A stretch of 39,175 bases of DNA from Methylobacterium bullatum (lineage in GTDB: Bacteria > Pseudomonadota > Alphaproteobacteria > Rhizobiales > Beijerinckiaceae). Location of the stretch: contig NZ_NKUG01000046.1 in assembly GCF_014845095.1 (NCBI RefSeq), positions 1 to 39,175 of the forward strand. The letters run 5' to 3'. A program made the position numbers and the translations under genes. The notes beneath the pieces were generated by a model. The model worked only from the letters and a program-made list of their open reading frames with translations. It had not been told where the DNA came from and did no database searches. Positions 1-8,301 of the stretch are shown piece after piece (within the stretch, counting starts at the first letter, position 1; each line of letters begins with the position of its first letter).

Positions 1-174
1 ACCCGAACTGTAGCCGTTGTCGGGATCGCGGAGGAACGTCGTCGAGACATGGAGCGGCGCTACCACCGCCCGCGTCACCGGATCGACATGGCCCATGGCC
101 TGTGCGGCCAGGGTGCGCTTGGTGAAGGGGGGGGTGGGATGTGCGGAGGAGGGGCCGTCGGCGGATTCGGACAT
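1..174 (-). CDS. Trans-sulfuration PLP enzyme, N-terminal part (cut by window edge)
   Basis: Only the first 58 codons lie in the window, read leftward from an ATG at 172-174. The visible stretch contains DPVTRAVVAPLHVSTTF followed by a DNGYSSG segment. This is the typical N-terminus of the Cys/Met metabolism PLP-dependent family (cystathionine gamma-synthase, cystathionine beta-lyase, methionine gamma-lyase, O-succinylhomoserine sulfhydrylase), where it helps form the active site before the PLP-binding lysine. That lysine lies outside the window, so the exact reaction cannot be assigned. The gene diverges from the toxin-antitoxin pair to its right, sharing a gap of about 106 bases. Family membership is well supported; the specific member is not. 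Confidence 0.8.
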   Translation of the reverse strand, partial: MSESADGPSSAHPTPPFTKRTLAAQAMGHVDPVTRAVVAPLHVSTTFLRDPDNGYSSG

Positions 175-200
175 GGGTTTCGTTCCGGCAGATGGGCCGC

Positions 201-275
201 TTGACCCTTGGGAGAGACGTGGCGAAACAATAGCGGAATGCTATGTTCGACCGCGATGAGTTTCGCTATCCGCTA
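201..275 (+). promoter_or_regulatory. Candidate promoter and operator of the toxin-antitoxin operon
   Basis: TTGACC at 201-206 is followed about 19 bases later by AACAAT (226-231), a plausible but loosely spaced sigma-70-like pair. Downstream are inverted repeats: ATAGC (230-234) with GCTAT (240-244), and TAGCGGA (231-237) with TCCGCTA (269-275), plus a second GCTAT at 265-269. Toxin-antitoxin operons are usually autorepressed through palindromes at their promoter, so this may bind the downstream XRE antitoxin. The repeats are seen directly; the role is inference. Confidence 0.35.
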
Positions 276-280
276 ACGTT

Positions 281-535
281 ATGATGCAGGTTGCCTACAG
301 CAAGGATGCCGTGAGGGCACTGGCTCGCATGCCGGCGAACGTAGCGAGACTCATTCGAACGAAGATCGACGAATATGCCGGAAATCCTGCGTCTCAGGCC
401 AACAACGTGAAGGCTCTGAAAGGCCAGCTCGGCGTCTACCGCCTGCGGGTCGGCGACTGGCGAATCCTGTTCACCCAGGACGGGCAGATCCTCGCCATCA
501 TCAGAATCGCACCTCGCGGTAGCGCATACGATTGA
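281..535 (+). CDS. RelE/ParE-superfamily toxin of a type II toxin-antitoxin pair
   Basis: This 84-residue basic protein matches the RelE/ParE toxin fold: an N-terminal strand (VAYSKDAVRAL), two helices (about 10-35), then the strand block KGQLGVYRLRVGDWRILF (about 48-65) and a closing strand with IIRIAPRG. RelE members cleave mRNA on the ribosome and ParE members poison gyrase; the sequence alone does not separate these well, although the VYRLRVGDWRILF block is common in RelE-like toxins. Two ATG codons lie in tandem (281 and 284), so the start may be one codon later. The antitoxin gene follows after 16 bases, the reversed toxin-first order known from HigBA-type loci. Function is inferred from family and pairing. 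Confidence 0.82.
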   Translation: MMQVAYSKDAVRALARMPANVARLIRTKIDEYAGNPASQANNVKALKGQLGVYRLRVGDWRILFTQDGQILAIIRIAPRGSAYD

Positions 536-551
536 ATCAGGACGGTTCGCC

Positions 552-980
552 ATGGGTGCCCAGACGATCGTGACGGCAGGGGGCGAGCGGCTCGTCGTGT
601 TGCCGGAAGCGGAATACGAAGCTCTTCTCGAAGCCGCCGAGAATGCGGAGGATCGCCTCGCCGTCACCGAGTTCCAGCGCAAGCTGGCCCTTGGTGAAGA
701 GGAACTCGTGCCCTCGGCGATCGTCGAACGACTGCTCTCGGGCGAGAATCGCATCCGTGTCTGGCGCGACCATCGTGGAATGACGGCGGCAATTCTCGCG
801 GACAAAGCCGGCATCGCACAGGCCTACCTGTCGCAGATCGAGACGGGGAAACGGGAGGGGACGATCGAGACCCTGCGCAGGCTCGCCTCGGCCCTGGCCA
901 TCTCCCTCGACGATCTCGTCGGGTTCGGCCCCCACGTCACCGGAACGGAGGATCGCGATACGGGTAAGACATCGGCATGA
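552..980 (+). CDS. XRE-family antitoxin with N-terminal toxin-binding region
   Basis: This 142-residue protein has two parts. Residues about 1-60 hold an acidic segment with ERLVVLPEAEYEALLEAAE, which resembles the N-terminal segments of Phd/RelB-type antitoxins. Residues about 75-125 form an XRE/HTH_3 DNA-binding domain with the helix-turn-helix around MTAAILADKAGIAQAYLSQI and the usual IETGKREGT turn. It follows the toxin by 16 bases and should neutralise it and repress the operon. The stop codon overlaps the ATG of tspO in an ATGA arrangement, so the three genes may be co-translated. Family assignment is firm; regulation is inferred. Confidence 0.83.
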   Translation: MGAQTIVTAGGERLVVLPEAEYEALLEAAENAEDRLAVTEFQRKLALGEEELVPSAIVERLLSGENRIRVWRDHRGMTAAILADKAGIAQAYLSQIETGKREGTIETLRRLASALAISLDDLVGFGPHVTGTEDRDTGKTSA

Positions 981-1492
981 CCACGTCTCACATTCCGTAT
1001 CGCTCGCCGCTCTCTCCGATAGCGAGACTCGCGGTCGCCATCCTGCCCGTCGTGGCCACGTCGGTGATCGGCTCGCTCAGCACCACGCCGAACATCGAGG
1101 GCTGGTATGCCGGCCTGACGAAGCCCGGCTTCAACCCGCCGAACTGGCTGTTCCCGGTGGCCTGGACGATCCTCTACGCGATGATCGCGCTGTCGTTCTG
1201 GCGCTTGCTCGGGGTGTCTCCGGCGACGGGGCCGACGCGGCGGGCCTGGAATCTGGCGGTCGGTGCCTTCGCCGCCCAACTGGCGCTCAACGCGGCGTGG
1301 TCGCCGGTCTTCTTCTCGGCCCATGCCCTCGGCTGGGCGGGGATCGTCGCCGCGGCGATGCTGGTGATGATCCTCTGGACCATCCGCCTGTCCTGGCGCT
1401 TCGACCGGTTGGCGGCGTGGCTGCTCGTGCCCTACGCCGCCTGGGTCACCTTCGCGACTCTGCTCACCGTCACGCTCTGGCGGCTGAACTGA
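977..1492 (+). CDS. tspO: TspO/MBR (tryptophan-rich sensory protein) membrane protein
   Basis: The 171-residue protein has about five hydrophobic segments and the TspO signatures: W43 with GLTKPGFNPPNW (46-57), NAAWSPVFF (105-113) and PYAAWVTFA near 152-160. TspO proteins bind porphyrins and cholesterol-like ligands in the outer or plasma membrane and in Rhodobacter modulate photosynthesis and tetrapyrrole genes. Its 3' end converges on hemA with only 7 bases between the stop codons. The start ATG at 977 overlaps the antitoxin stop, an unusual coupling with a toxin-antitoxin pair. An N-terminal tail of about 15 residues precedes the first membrane segment. Identity is clear; the ligand and role here are inferred. 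Confidence 0.93.
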   Translation: MTTSHIPYRSPLSPIARLAVAILPVVATSVIGSLSTTPNIEGWYAGLTKPGFNPPNWLFPVAWTILYAMIALSFWRLLGVSPATGPTRRAWNLAVGAFAAQLALNAAWSPVFFSAHALGWAGIVAAAMLVMILWTIRLSWRFDRLAAWLLVPYAAWVTFATLLTVTLWRLN

Positions 1493-1499
1493 CCGCTTC

Positions 1500-2843
1500 C
1501 TACTCCGCCGCCTCGACGAACACCGTGCCGGCGCGGGGCAGGTCCAGGGTGTCCCAGGTCTCGGTGAGCGCCGCCGTCAGCCTGGCGATGCGGGCCGCGT
1601 CGTGGAACGGCGAGGGCGTGATCCGCAGGCGCTCGGTGCCGCGCGGCACGGTGGGGTAGTTGATCGGCTGGATGTAGATGCCGTGCTGCTCGAGGAGATG
1701 GTCGGCCGCCGCCTTGCACAGCTCGGCATCGCCCACCATCACCGGCACGATATGGGTCTCGGTGGGGAGCACCGGCAGGCCCGCCTCTTCCAGCGCCACC
1801 TTGGTGAGGGCGGCCTGGCGCTGGTGCGCCGTCCGCTCCACCTGCGAGCGCTTGAGGTAGCGCACCGAGGCGCGGGCCGCGGCCGCGATGGCCGGCGGCA
1901 GGGCGGTGGTGAAGATGAAGCCCGGCGCATGGCTGCGCACGGCGTCGCACAGGACCGTCGAGGCGGTGATGTAGCCGCCGACGCAGCCGAAGCCCTTGGC
2001 CAGCGTCCCCTCGATCACGTCGACCCGGTGCATCACCCCGTCGCGCTCGGCGATGCCGCCGCCGCGATTCCCGTAGAGGCCCACCGCATGGACCTCGTCG
2101 AGATAGGTCATGGCGCCGTATGTGTCGGCCAGATCGCAGATGGCGGCGATGTCGGAGACGTCGCCGTCCATCGAGTAGACGCTCTCGAAGGCGATCAGCT
2201 TGGGGCGGTCCCCGGCGGCGATCAGCAGTTCCTCGAGATGGGCGAGATCGTTGTGGCGGAAGATGCGCTTCTCGCAGCCCGAATGGCGCACGCCCTCGAT
2301 CATCGAATTGTGGTTGAACGCATCCGACAGGATCAGACAGTTCGGGATCAGCTTGGCGATGGTGGAGATGCCGGCCTGGTTCGAGACGTAGCCCGAGGTG
2401 AAGACGAGGCCCGCCTCCTTACCGTGCAGGTCGGCGAGCTCGCGCTCCAGGTCCACCAGCGGCGAATTGTTGCCGGCGATGTTGCGGGTGCCTCCGGCGC
2501 CGACGCCGCAGCGGGCGGCGGTCTTGGTCATGGCCGAGACCACGTCCGGATGCTGGCCCATGCCGAGATAGTCGTTGGAACACCAGACGGTGATCTCGCG
2601 GGTGCTGCCGTCCGGACGGCGCCAGTTGGCCGTGGGGAAGCGCCCGGCGATCCGCTCGATATCGGCGAACACCCGGTAGCGGCGCTCGTCGTGCAGACGG
2701 TCCACGGCCTTGCGGAAGTAGCTCTCGTAATCGGTCCGGCCCTGCCCGAACGACGCGCGGGTGGACGATCCCTGGCTGGAGGAATCGCGGGGCGTCGTCG
2801 TATCGCTGATCATCGTCATCGCGGGCATCCGATTCACGGGCAT
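1500..2843 (-). CDS. hemA: 5-aminolevulinate synthase (C4 pathway)
   Basis: This enzyme condenses succinyl-CoA and glycine to 5-aminolevulinate with PLP, the first step of heme synthesis in alphaproteobacteria. The 447-residue protein has the alpha-oxoamine synthase fold: [12 protein letters not shown] (88-99), [10 protein letters not shown] (117-126), the [12 protein letters not shown] block (173-184), the DEVHAVG cofactor-binding motif (249-255) and the PLP-lysine segment [13 protein letters not shown] with K283. It is longer than the usual 400-410 residues because of a Ser/Thr-rich extension of about 35 residues before the conserved [13 protein letters not shown] region. The start at 2843 is supported by an AAGGA five bases upstream. 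It converges on tspO. Heme genes hemE, hemJ and hemH lie 24-31 kb away in the same window. Confidence 0.96.
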   Translation of the reverse strand: MPVNRMPAMTMISDTTTPRDSSSQGSSTRASFGQGRTDYESYFRKAVDRLHDERRYRVFADIERIAGRFPTANWRRPDGSTREITVWCSNDYLGMGQHPDVVSAMTKTAARCGVGAGGTRNIAGNNSPLVDLERELADLHGKEAGLVFTSGYVSNQAGISTIAKLIPNCLILSDAFNHNSMIEGVRHSGCEKRIFRHNDLAHLEELLIAAGDRPKLIAFESVYSMDGDVSDIAAICDLADTYGAMTYLDEVHAVGLYGNRGGGIAERDGVMHRVDVIEGTLAKGFGCVGGYITASTVLCDAVRSHAPGFIFTTALPPAIAAAARASVRYLKRSQVERTAHQRQAALTKVALEEAGLPVLPTETHIVPVMVGDAELCKAAADHLLEQHGIYIQPINYPTVPRGTERLRITPSPFHDAARIARLTAALTETWDTLDLPRAGTVFVEAAE

Positions 2844-3186
2844 CCGTCCTTCACGCTATGGCCGACCGCATGGCAGCGCCGCTCTCGGCGGCTCCGGCAT
2901 CCGCTCGTCTGCATTCAGCAGCAGCATCGTTACAAAGGGCTTGTTCCGAAGCACCAAACTCTCCGCTGCGGGTCTCGACGACCATGATTCCCGCTGGCGC
3001 AACGATCTCGCTTCGCATGGCGCGGAAGGAATCAGACGGTGCTGATTTCGACGCCACGAGCCCGACGATACAGGCGAACTTGGAATTGGTTCAAGTCGAC
3101 TCCTGCATTCCAGCTCTGCGCCTGTTGAGACCGGGTGGCAAAGCCGGTATTTCGCCCTGGCGACGAAGGGTCGCGCAGTGATCGCC
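2844..3186. other. Intergenic region between hemA and the murA leader gene
   Basis: This gap of 343 bases separates leftward hemA from the rightward small gene upstream of murA and must hold promoters for both directions. I looked for FNR-type (TTGAT-N4-ATCAA) and Irr/ICE-type palindromes that might control hemA and found none. There is no RNA gene and no convincing ORF. Apart from the hemA Shine-Dalgarno next to 2843 I see no recognisable element. Confidence 0.5.
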
Positions 3187-3354
3187 ATGAAGAACGACGC
3201 CACGCGCAACGAACGGCTGAAGGCGGCCCTGCGAGACAACCTGAAGCGCCGCAAGGCCCAGACGCGGGTCCGCGGGCAGGCCAGCGCCGCGGCGGAAACC
3301 GGCGATGCCGGCGAGCGACCGAACGCGAAGCCGGATCGCGACGCAGACGGCTGA
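3187..3354 (+). CDS. Small basic hypothetical protein upstream of murA
   Basis: A 55-residue ORF starts at ATG 3187 (an in-frame GTG lies three codons earlier at 3178). The N-terminal half is a charged helix with KNDATRNERLKAALRDNLKRR; the C-terminal half is a low-complexity tail rich in Ala, Asp and Arg. There is no signal peptide or membrane segment. I recall similar short proteins with NERLKAALR-NLKRRKAQ in front of murA in related Hyphomicrobiales, which argues that it is a real gene, but I know of no assigned function. The high-GC helix is compatible with nucleic acid or ribosome binding, which is speculation. Confidence 0.6.
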   Translation: MKNDATRNERLKAALRDNLKRRKAQTRVRGQASAAAETGDAGERPNAKPDRDADG

Positions 3355-3492
3355 CGATCCTTTTTCGGACAAAACTCACGTATAGGCGGCTCGATAAGGC
3401 CGTGCCGCGAGCGCACCGCCACTGTTTGCAGAACCAGGACGGCACCGCCCTCCCGTCACGGGAACGGGCAGGACGCCGCGCGAAGGACGACG

Positions 3493-4782
3493 ATGGACCG
3501 GATCAACATCATCGGCGGAAAGCCGCTCCACGGCGTGATCCCGATCTCGGGCGCCAAGAACGCGGCCCTGCCCCTGATGATCGCGAGCCTGATGACGGGG
3601 GAATCCCTCGAACTCATGAATGTGCCGCGCCTCGCCGACATCCACGCCCTGCTGCGCATCCTCGGCAACCACGGCGTCGACCACATGGTGGTGGGCAAGC
3701 GCCCCGGTGATACGACGGAGACCGGCCAGACCATCCGGCTCACCGCCTCCAACGTCATCGACACCACCGCGCCCTACGAGCTCGTCTCCACCATGCGGGC
3801 GAGTTTCTGGGTCATCGCGCCGCTGCTCGCGCGCTTCGGCGAGGCCCGCGTCTCCATGCCCGGCGGCTGCGCCATCGGCACCCGGCCCATCGACCTGATG
3901 CTGATGGCCCTGGAGCGCCTCGGCGCCACCGTCGAGATCGATGGCGGATACGTGGTGGCGAAGGCCAAGAACGGCCTCCGCGGCGGCGAGATCCACTTCC
4001 CCAAGGTCACGGTGGGCGGCACCCATGTGGCGTTGATGGCGGCATCGCTCGCCAACGGCTCGACCCTGATCGAGAATGCCGCCCGCGAGCCGGAAGTGGT
4101 CGATCTCGCGGATTGCCTCATCAAGATGGGCGCCAGGATCTCCGGGGCCGGCACCCCGCGCATCACCATCGAGGGCGTCTCGCGCCTCAACGGCGCCCGC
4201 CACACCGTCCTGCCGGACCGGATCGAGACCGGCACCTACGCCATGGCGGCCGCCATGGTGGGGGGCGACGTGACCCTGGAGAACACCCGGGCCGACCTGC
4301 TGCACAGCGCACTCGACGTGCTGACGACGACGGGTGCCGAGATCACCAGCACCGCCGACACGATCCGCATCCGGCGCAATGGCGGCGGCATCGCTGCGGT
4401 GGACGTGACCACCGACCCGTTCCCGGGCTTCCCCACCGACCTGCAGGCGCAGTTCATGGCGCTGATGACCCTGGCCAAGGGCCAGTCCCACATCCGCGAG
4501 ACCATCTTCGAGAACCGTTTCATGCACGTGCAGGAACTGGCGCGCCTCGGCGCCAAGATCCGGCTCGAAGGGGATCTGGCCATCGTCGACGGCGTGGAGC
4601 GCCTCAAGGGCGCCCCGGTCATGGCGACCGACCTGCGTGCCTCGGTCTCCCTCGTCATCGCCGGCCTCGCCGCCGAGGGCGAGACCAGCATCAACCGGGT
4701 CTACCATCTCGACCGCGGCTTCGAGGCGCTGGAGGCCAAGCTCGGCCGCTGCGGCGCCGAGATCAGCCGGGTCCGCTCCTGA
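3493..4782 (+). CDS. murA: UDP-N-acetylglucosamine 1-carboxyvinyltransferase
   Basis: MurA transfers enolpyruvate from PEP to UDP-GlcNAc, the first committed cytoplasmic step of peptidoglycan synthesis. The 429-residue length fits the family. Key residues are visible: K22 in [10 protein letters not shown], the catalytic C126 in [14 protein letters not shown] (the residue alkylated by fosfomycin, so a sensitive-type Cys rather than Asp), and the conserved [17 protein letters not shown] block near residue 310. The start at 3493 follows GAAGGACGACG. The downstream DUF2948-hisD-UPF0262-phosphatase order is the conserved alphaproteobacterial neighbourhood, here interrupted by one leftward gene. 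A strong hairpin follows the stop codon. Confidence 0.97.
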   Translation: MDRINIIGGKPLHGVIPISGAKNAALPLMIASLMTGESLELMNVPRLADIHALLRILGNHGVDHMVVGKRPGDTTETGQTIRLTASNVIDTTAPYELVSTMRASFWVIAPLLARFGEARVSMPGGCAIGTRPIDLMLMALERLGATVEIDGGYVVAKAKNGLRGGEIHFPKVTVGGTHVALMAASLANGSTLIENAAREPEVVDLADCLIKMGARISGAGTPRITIEGVSRLNGARHTVLPDRIETGTYAMAAAMVGGDVTLENTRADLLHSALDVLTTTGAEITSTADTIRIRRNGGGIAAVDVTTDPFPGFPTDLQAQFMALMTLAKGQSHIRETIFENRFMHVQELARLGAKIRLEGDLAIVDGVERLKGAPVMATDLRASVSLVIAGLAAEGETSINRVYHLDRGFEALEAKLGRCGAEISRVRS

Positions 4783-4796
4783 CCACCCTGTCCGAC

Positions 4797-4821
4797 CCGG
4801 GAGGCGGTCCGCGCCTCCCGG
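4797..4821. terminator. Bidirectional hairpin between murA and a convergent gene
   Basis: A perfect 10-bp stem, CCGGGAGGCG (4797-4806) with CGCCTCCCGG (4812-4821), has a 5-base loop. It lies within the 48 bases separating the murA stop from the stop of the convergent secreted-protein gene. There is no strong T-tract on either side, so termination may be partly Rho-dependent or the hairpin may mainly protect 3' ends. Confidence 0.65.
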
Positions 4822-4830
4822 ACGAAGGCC

Positions 4831-5214
4831 CTATTCCAGCACGTTGCCGCGCTTGGGGCCGAAGCCCGGGATGTCGCAGCGGCAGGGCGACTGGATCGGG
4901 CTCGGATAGGCGGGGCAATTGCCGCGCGAGGTGACGCAAACGCTGCCCATGCGCTGGCGTCCGTATCGCGGCGGCAGGGGACGGCGCTCGCCATCGTCGT
5001 ACGGCCGGGCATAGCGATCGTAGCGATCGTAGCGATCGTAGCGATCGTAGCCGCGCGACCGGTCGTCGCCGTAGGGCGACCGGTCGTAGGTGGGCCGGTT
5101 GTAGCCGTCGTCGGGATAGTGCGGAACCTGGGCTTGGGCTGACCCTAGGCCGGCCGCCACCGTCAGGACGGTGACGGCAGCAAGGGCGATACGACGTACA
5201 GGTCCGGCGGTCAT
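4831..5214 (-). CDS. Secreted Tyr/Asp/Arg-repeat protein with Cys-rich C-terminus
   Basis: I start this 127-residue protein at the ATG at 5214 because a clear signal peptide follows (MTAGPVRRIALAAVTVLTVA, cleavage likely after AQA at 28). The mature protein has a low-complexity, YDR-repeat middle (about 46-76) encoded by a 9-bp DNA tandem repeat. The C-terminal domain (about 90-127) has four cysteines in VCVTSRGNCPAYP and SPCRCDIPGFGPKRG. A longer in-frame start at 5313 would put the signal peptide internally. No function is recognised. It sits backward inside the otherwise conserved murA-DUF2948 interval, so it is probably a lineage-specific insertion. Export is inferred from the leader. Confidence 0.7.
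   Translation of the reverse strand: MTAGPVRRIALAAVTVLTVAAGLGSAQAQVPHYPDDGYNRPTYDRSPYGDDRSRGYDRYDRYDRYDRYARPYDDGERRPLPPRYGRQRMGSVCVTSRGNCPAYPSPIQSPCRCDIPGFGPKRGNVLE
5012..5050. repeat. Tandem 9-bp repeat (TAGCGATCG)4 in a coding region
   Basis: Four perfect copies of TAGCGATCG run from 5012 to 5047, followed by a partial TAG. On the leftward strand they encode Tyr-Asp-Arg repeats. The unit is a multiple of three, so gain or loss of copies by slippage would keep the frame. Confidence 0.9.
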
Positions 5215-5430
5215 GGCTTTGGATATCCCAATTCGGAAGTCTGCGAAGGCATAGTTCCTTCCGCATGAACGTCGTCTGACGTCGCCGCGGCGAACGGCCC
5301 GTCTCGCCGGCACGCTGCAATTGTTCCGGGCCGCGCGGTTGCCGCAGGGCGGCCGCCTCGCTACCTACGGCCGACCCACTTTCACACCCGGCGCCCGATC
5401 CGGCGGTGTCCGGCCAGATGCGAACCCGAC

Positions 5431-5940
5431 ATGGAGCTCCTCAAGCTCGCTGCCCTCGACGCGGAGGATCTCGCCATCCTCTCGGCTCATCTCCAGGATG
5501 CGGTCCTGCGCCCGCAGGACCTCGCCTATCTGGCGTCGTCGCACCGCTTCGTGCTGGTCGGGCGGCGTTTCGACTGGTCGACGCCGGATGCCGAGGCCCC
5601 GCGCCGGCGCCTCACCGGCCTCCATTTCGAGCGGGTCATGGCCGTGCGCGCACGCGGGATCACGCCCGGCTCCACCTCCGACGAGCCGCTCAGCCTGCTG
5701 GCCGTCACCTTCGAGCCGAAGGAGGACCCCTCCGGCACCGTCACCCTGGTCTTTGCCGGCAAAGCGGCGATCCAGCTCGATGTGGAATGCATCGAGGCGC
5801 GGCTGAAGGATCTCGGTCCGGTCTGGGAGGTGGAAGGCCGCCCCGACCACGAGGCGGCGGAAGCCGGCCGTGCCGCGATCCGGGGACAAGCGGGCACGGT
5901 CCCCTCCGCCAAGGACAACGTCTTGAAAGATTCCGCCTGA
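5431..5940 (+). CDS. DUF2948 family protein
   Basis: The 169-residue protein begins MELLKLAALDAEDLAILSAH and continues with a DAVLRPQDLAYL segment, the usual start of the DUF2948 family. It is found in alphaproteobacteria between murA and hisD. It is cytosolic with no leader or membrane segment. The beta-rich middle includes RRFDWS and RRLTGLHFERVMAVRARGI, and the C-terminus (about 140-169) is variable. The biochemical role is unknown. Its stop codon overlaps the hisD start (TGATG at 5938-5942), so the two are translationally coupled. Identification rests on position plus recognised sequence pattern. Confidence 0.88.
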   Translation: MELLKLAALDAEDLAILSAHLQDAVLRPQDLAYLASSHRFVLVGRRFDWSTPDAEAPRRRLTGLHFERVMAVRARGITPGSTSDEPLSLLAVTFEPKEDPSGTVTLVFAGKAAIQLDVECIEARLKDLGPVWEVEGRPDHEAAEAGRAAIRGQAGTVPSAKDNVLKDSA

Positions 5941-7235
5941 TGATGCGCCTCGACAGCCGCGACGCCGATTTCGCCGCCGCCTTCGCCGGTCTTCTCAGCG
6001 TCAAGCGCGAGATTTCCGAGGATGTGGACGAGACCGTGCGCGGGATCATCGCCGGCGTGGTCTCCGGGGGCGACGCGGCCCTGGTGGACTACACCCGCCG
6101 CTTCGACCGGCTCGGCGAGGATTTTTCCGCCACCTCTCTTCGGGTGACGCCCGATGAGGTGCGGGCGGCCATCGCCGCCTGTCCGGCCGACGCCCTCGAC
6201 GCCCTGCGGCTCGCGGCGACCCGCATCGAAGCCTTCCATCGCGGCCAGGTACCCGGCGACCACATGGCCACCGACGAGATCGGCGTGACCTCGGGCTGGC
6301 GCTGGACGGCGCTCGAATCGGTCGGCCTCTACGTGCCCGGCGGAACCGCGAGCTACCCCTCCTCCGTCCTGATGAACGCCATTCCCGCCCGCGTCGCGGG
6401 GGTGCCGCGCGTCGTCATGGTGGTGCCGATGCCGGAGGGGCAGATGAACCCCCTCGTGCTCGCCGCCGCCGACCTCGCCGGTGTCAGCGAGATCTACCGC
6501 GTCGGCGGCGCTCAGGCCGTGGCGGCGCTGGCCTACGGCACCGAGACCATCGCCCCCGTGGCCAAGATCGTCGGACCCGGCAATGCCTGGGTGGCGGCGG
6601 CCAAGCGCCGGGTCTTCGGGCAGGTCGGAATCGACATGATCGCCGGCCCGTCCGAGGTGTTGATCCTCGCCGACGGCCACGCCAACCCCGATTGGGTCGC
6701 CGCCGACCTCCTCGCCCAGGCCGAGCACGATGTGGCCGCCCAGTCGATCCTCATCACCGATTCGTCCGAGCTCGCCGACGCCGTGGAGAGCGCCGTGGAA
6801 CGCGCTCTGGCCACCCTGCCCCGGGCCGACATCGCCCGGGCGAGCTGGCGCGATTACGGGGCGATCGTCCGCGTCCGCGATTTCGACGAGGCCGTCCCCC
6901 TGGTGGACCGCCTCGCCCCGGAGCATCTGGAGATCGAGACCGCCGACCCGGAGGCCCTGGCCGCCAAGGTCCGCAATGCCGGCGCGATCTTCCTCGGCAG
7001 CCATACGCCGGAAGCCATCGGCGATTACGTCGGCGGCCCGAACCACGTGCTGCCCACCGCCCGCTCGGCCCGGTTCTCCTCGGGCCTCGGCGTGCTCGAT
7101 TTCATGAAGCGGACGACGATCCTGCGCTGCGATCCCGCGGCGCTGAGGGCCTTGGGGCCGGCAGCCATCGCCCTGGGACGGTCGGAGGGCCTCGACGGCC
7201 ACGCCCGCTCGGTGGCGATCCGCCTGAATTTGTGA
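5940..7235 (+). CDS. hisD: Histidinol dehydrogenase
   Basis: HisD performs the last two steps of histidine synthesis, oxidising L-histidinol to histidine with two NAD and a zinc ion. The 431-residue length is normal. Zinc ligands are visible in [13 protein letters not shown] (Q260, H263), the catalytic pair in APEHLE (E328, H329), and GGPNHVLPT follows near the C-terminus. The start is the first of two adjacent ATGs at 5940, overlapping the DUF2948 stop; the reading frame is open far upstream but that part has no HisD similarity. hisG and hisZ lie 22 kb away, so the his pathway is dispersed here. Confidence 0.97.
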   Translation: MMRLDSRDADFAAAFAGLLSVKREISEDVDETVRGIIAGVVSGGDAALVDYTRRFDRLGEDFSATSLRVTPDEVRAAIAACPADALDALRLAATRIEAFHRGQVPGDHMATDEIGVTSGWRWTALESVGLYVPGGTASYPSSVLMNAIPARVAGVPRVVMVVPMPEGQMNPLVLAAADLAGVSEIYRVGGAQAVAALAYGTETIAPVAKIVGPGNAWVAAAKRRVFGQVGIDMIAGPSEVLILADGHANPDWVAADLLAQAEHDVAAQSILITDSSELADAVESAVERALATLPRADIARASWRDYGAIVRVRDFDEAVPLVDRLAPEHLEIETADPEALAAKVRNAGAIFLGSHTPEAIGDYVGGPNHVLPTARSARFSSGLGVLDFMKRTTILRCDPAALRALGPAAIALGRSEGLDGHARSVAIRLNL

Positions 7236-7262
7236 GGATATTTACGGATCGGCGCTCAAGTA

Positions 7263-7688
7263 TTGGCAACTGTCGTGAGACCGAGACGAGTCGTAGCCGT
7301 CCTGTTACACGGCGCCGCCATGCTTTTCGCTTGTGGAACTGCTTCGGCCGATTACGCGGGCATAGAGGGGAAATGTTGGAAAAGAGAACGATTTTCTCCT
7401 CTGATCCGTTGGCCGACGAGCGAACTGACATATTGTTTTCGCTCAAATGGGAAAATCGACGGATTCTGGTTTGATGCAGGAGATGGAGGCGATCTTCGAG
7501 CATCCTGGAGAGGACAACTCGGTAAGATTCTCATCAAACGGTCGGTGTTCGGTAAAAGCGATCATAAAGACGAATGCGTGGCCCGATTAGAGCCTCACCA
7601 CGATGTCCTGGTTCTAACGCGTTGTGCTCATGAAGGTGAATGGATCTTCGACGGGGGCATGACGAAGGCAGTTTTTGGTGGAAGATAG
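7263..7688 (+). CDS. Secreted four-cysteine protein of unknown function, low GC
   Basis: Starting at TTG 7263 (or GTG 7275) this encodes about 141 residues. A signal peptide is clear: basic VRPRR, then [16 protein letters not shown] and cleavage near TASA at 29. The mature domain (about 110 residues) has four cysteines (C38, C58, C105, C121), suggesting two disulfides, plus aromatic-rich strands such as [16 protein letters not shown]. The LFAC in the leader is a poor lipobox, so a lipoprotein is less likely. Base composition is visibly more A+T-rich than its neighbours and it interrupts the conserved hisD-UPF0262 order, both signs of acquisition. I do not recognise the family. Confidence 0.62.
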   Translation: MATVVRPRRVVAVLLHGAAMLFACGTASADYAGIEGKCWKRERFSPLIRWPTSELTYCFRSNGKIDGFWFDAGDGGDLRASWRGQLGKILIKRSVFGKSDHKDECVARLEPHHDVLVLTRCAHEGEWIFDGGMTKAVFGGR

Positions 7689-7764
7689 GCGCGGGCAGGT
7701 TCGAGACGCTGTTTTCGATGATGGGACGACAGCGTGCTCGGCGCGGCCCCAGAAAGTGGGTAGG

Positions 7765-8262
7765 ATGACGGCCAAAGCCACTGAAGATGCGTCACAATCC
7801 ATCCACCGCCTCGCGGCGGTGACCTTCGACGAAGATTCCATCGGCCGGGGCAACCCCGACCAAGAGCACGAGCGCGCCATCGCGATCTTCGACATCCTGG
7901 AGGAGAACCACTTCTCCATTCCCGGACGCGAGGGACCCTACGCCCTCACCCTCGGCCTCGTGGAGAACAAGCTCTCCTTCGCGATCCGCCGCGAGGACGG
8001 CGAGCCGGTGATGACCCATCTCCTGTCACTGACCCCGTTCCGCCGGGTGATCCGCGACTACGAGATGATCTGCGAGAGCTACTACAACGCGATCAAGACC
8101 GCCTCGCCGACCCAGATCGAGGCGATCGACATGGGACGGCGCGGCCTGCACAACGAAGCCTCCGAACTCCTCCGGCAGCGCCTCGAGGGCAAGGTCGATC
8201 TCGACCACGACACCGCGCGACGCCTGTTCACCTTGGTCTTCGCCTTGCACTGGAAGGCGTGA
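7765..8262 (+). CDS. UPF0262 family protein
   Basis: This 165-residue protein is the UPF0262 member of the alphaproteobacterial hisD neighbourhood. Characteristic blocks are the [19 protein letters not shown] start, [19 protein letters not shown] (about 32-50), and [20 protein letters not shown] (about 88-107) followed by an acidic helical C-terminus. The ATG at 7765 follows GTAGG and matches the family length; the frame is open upstream to 7675 but those codons look unrelated. It is cytosolic, without leader. No activity is established for the family. The phosphatase gene follows after 39 bases. Confidence 0.9.
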   Translation: MTAKATEDASQSIHRLAAVTFDEDSIGRGNPDQEHERAIAIFDILEENHFSIPGREGPYALTLGLVENKLSFAIRREDGEPVMTHLLSLTPFRRVIRDYEMICESYYNAIKTASPTQIEAIDMGRRGLHNEASELLRQRLEGKVDLDHDTARRLFTLVFALHWKA

Positions 8263-8301
8263 GCGCCCTCCCCGTCGTTTGAAGCCCGAGGCAGTCACCG
8301 G

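Noticed and set aside
2844..3186. Possible heme- or oxygen-responsive operator before hemA
   Set aside because: I searched for FNR-type and Irr-type palindromes and found nothing better than chance.
3135..3710. Rightward open frame spanning the small gene and the murA start
   Set aside because: Its translation is Arg-rich without pattern and overlaps murA in another frame; murA has complete motifs.
5012..5050. Possible CRISPR array
   Set aside because: Copies are 9 bp, adjacent without spacers and inside a reading frame, so this is a coding microsatellite.
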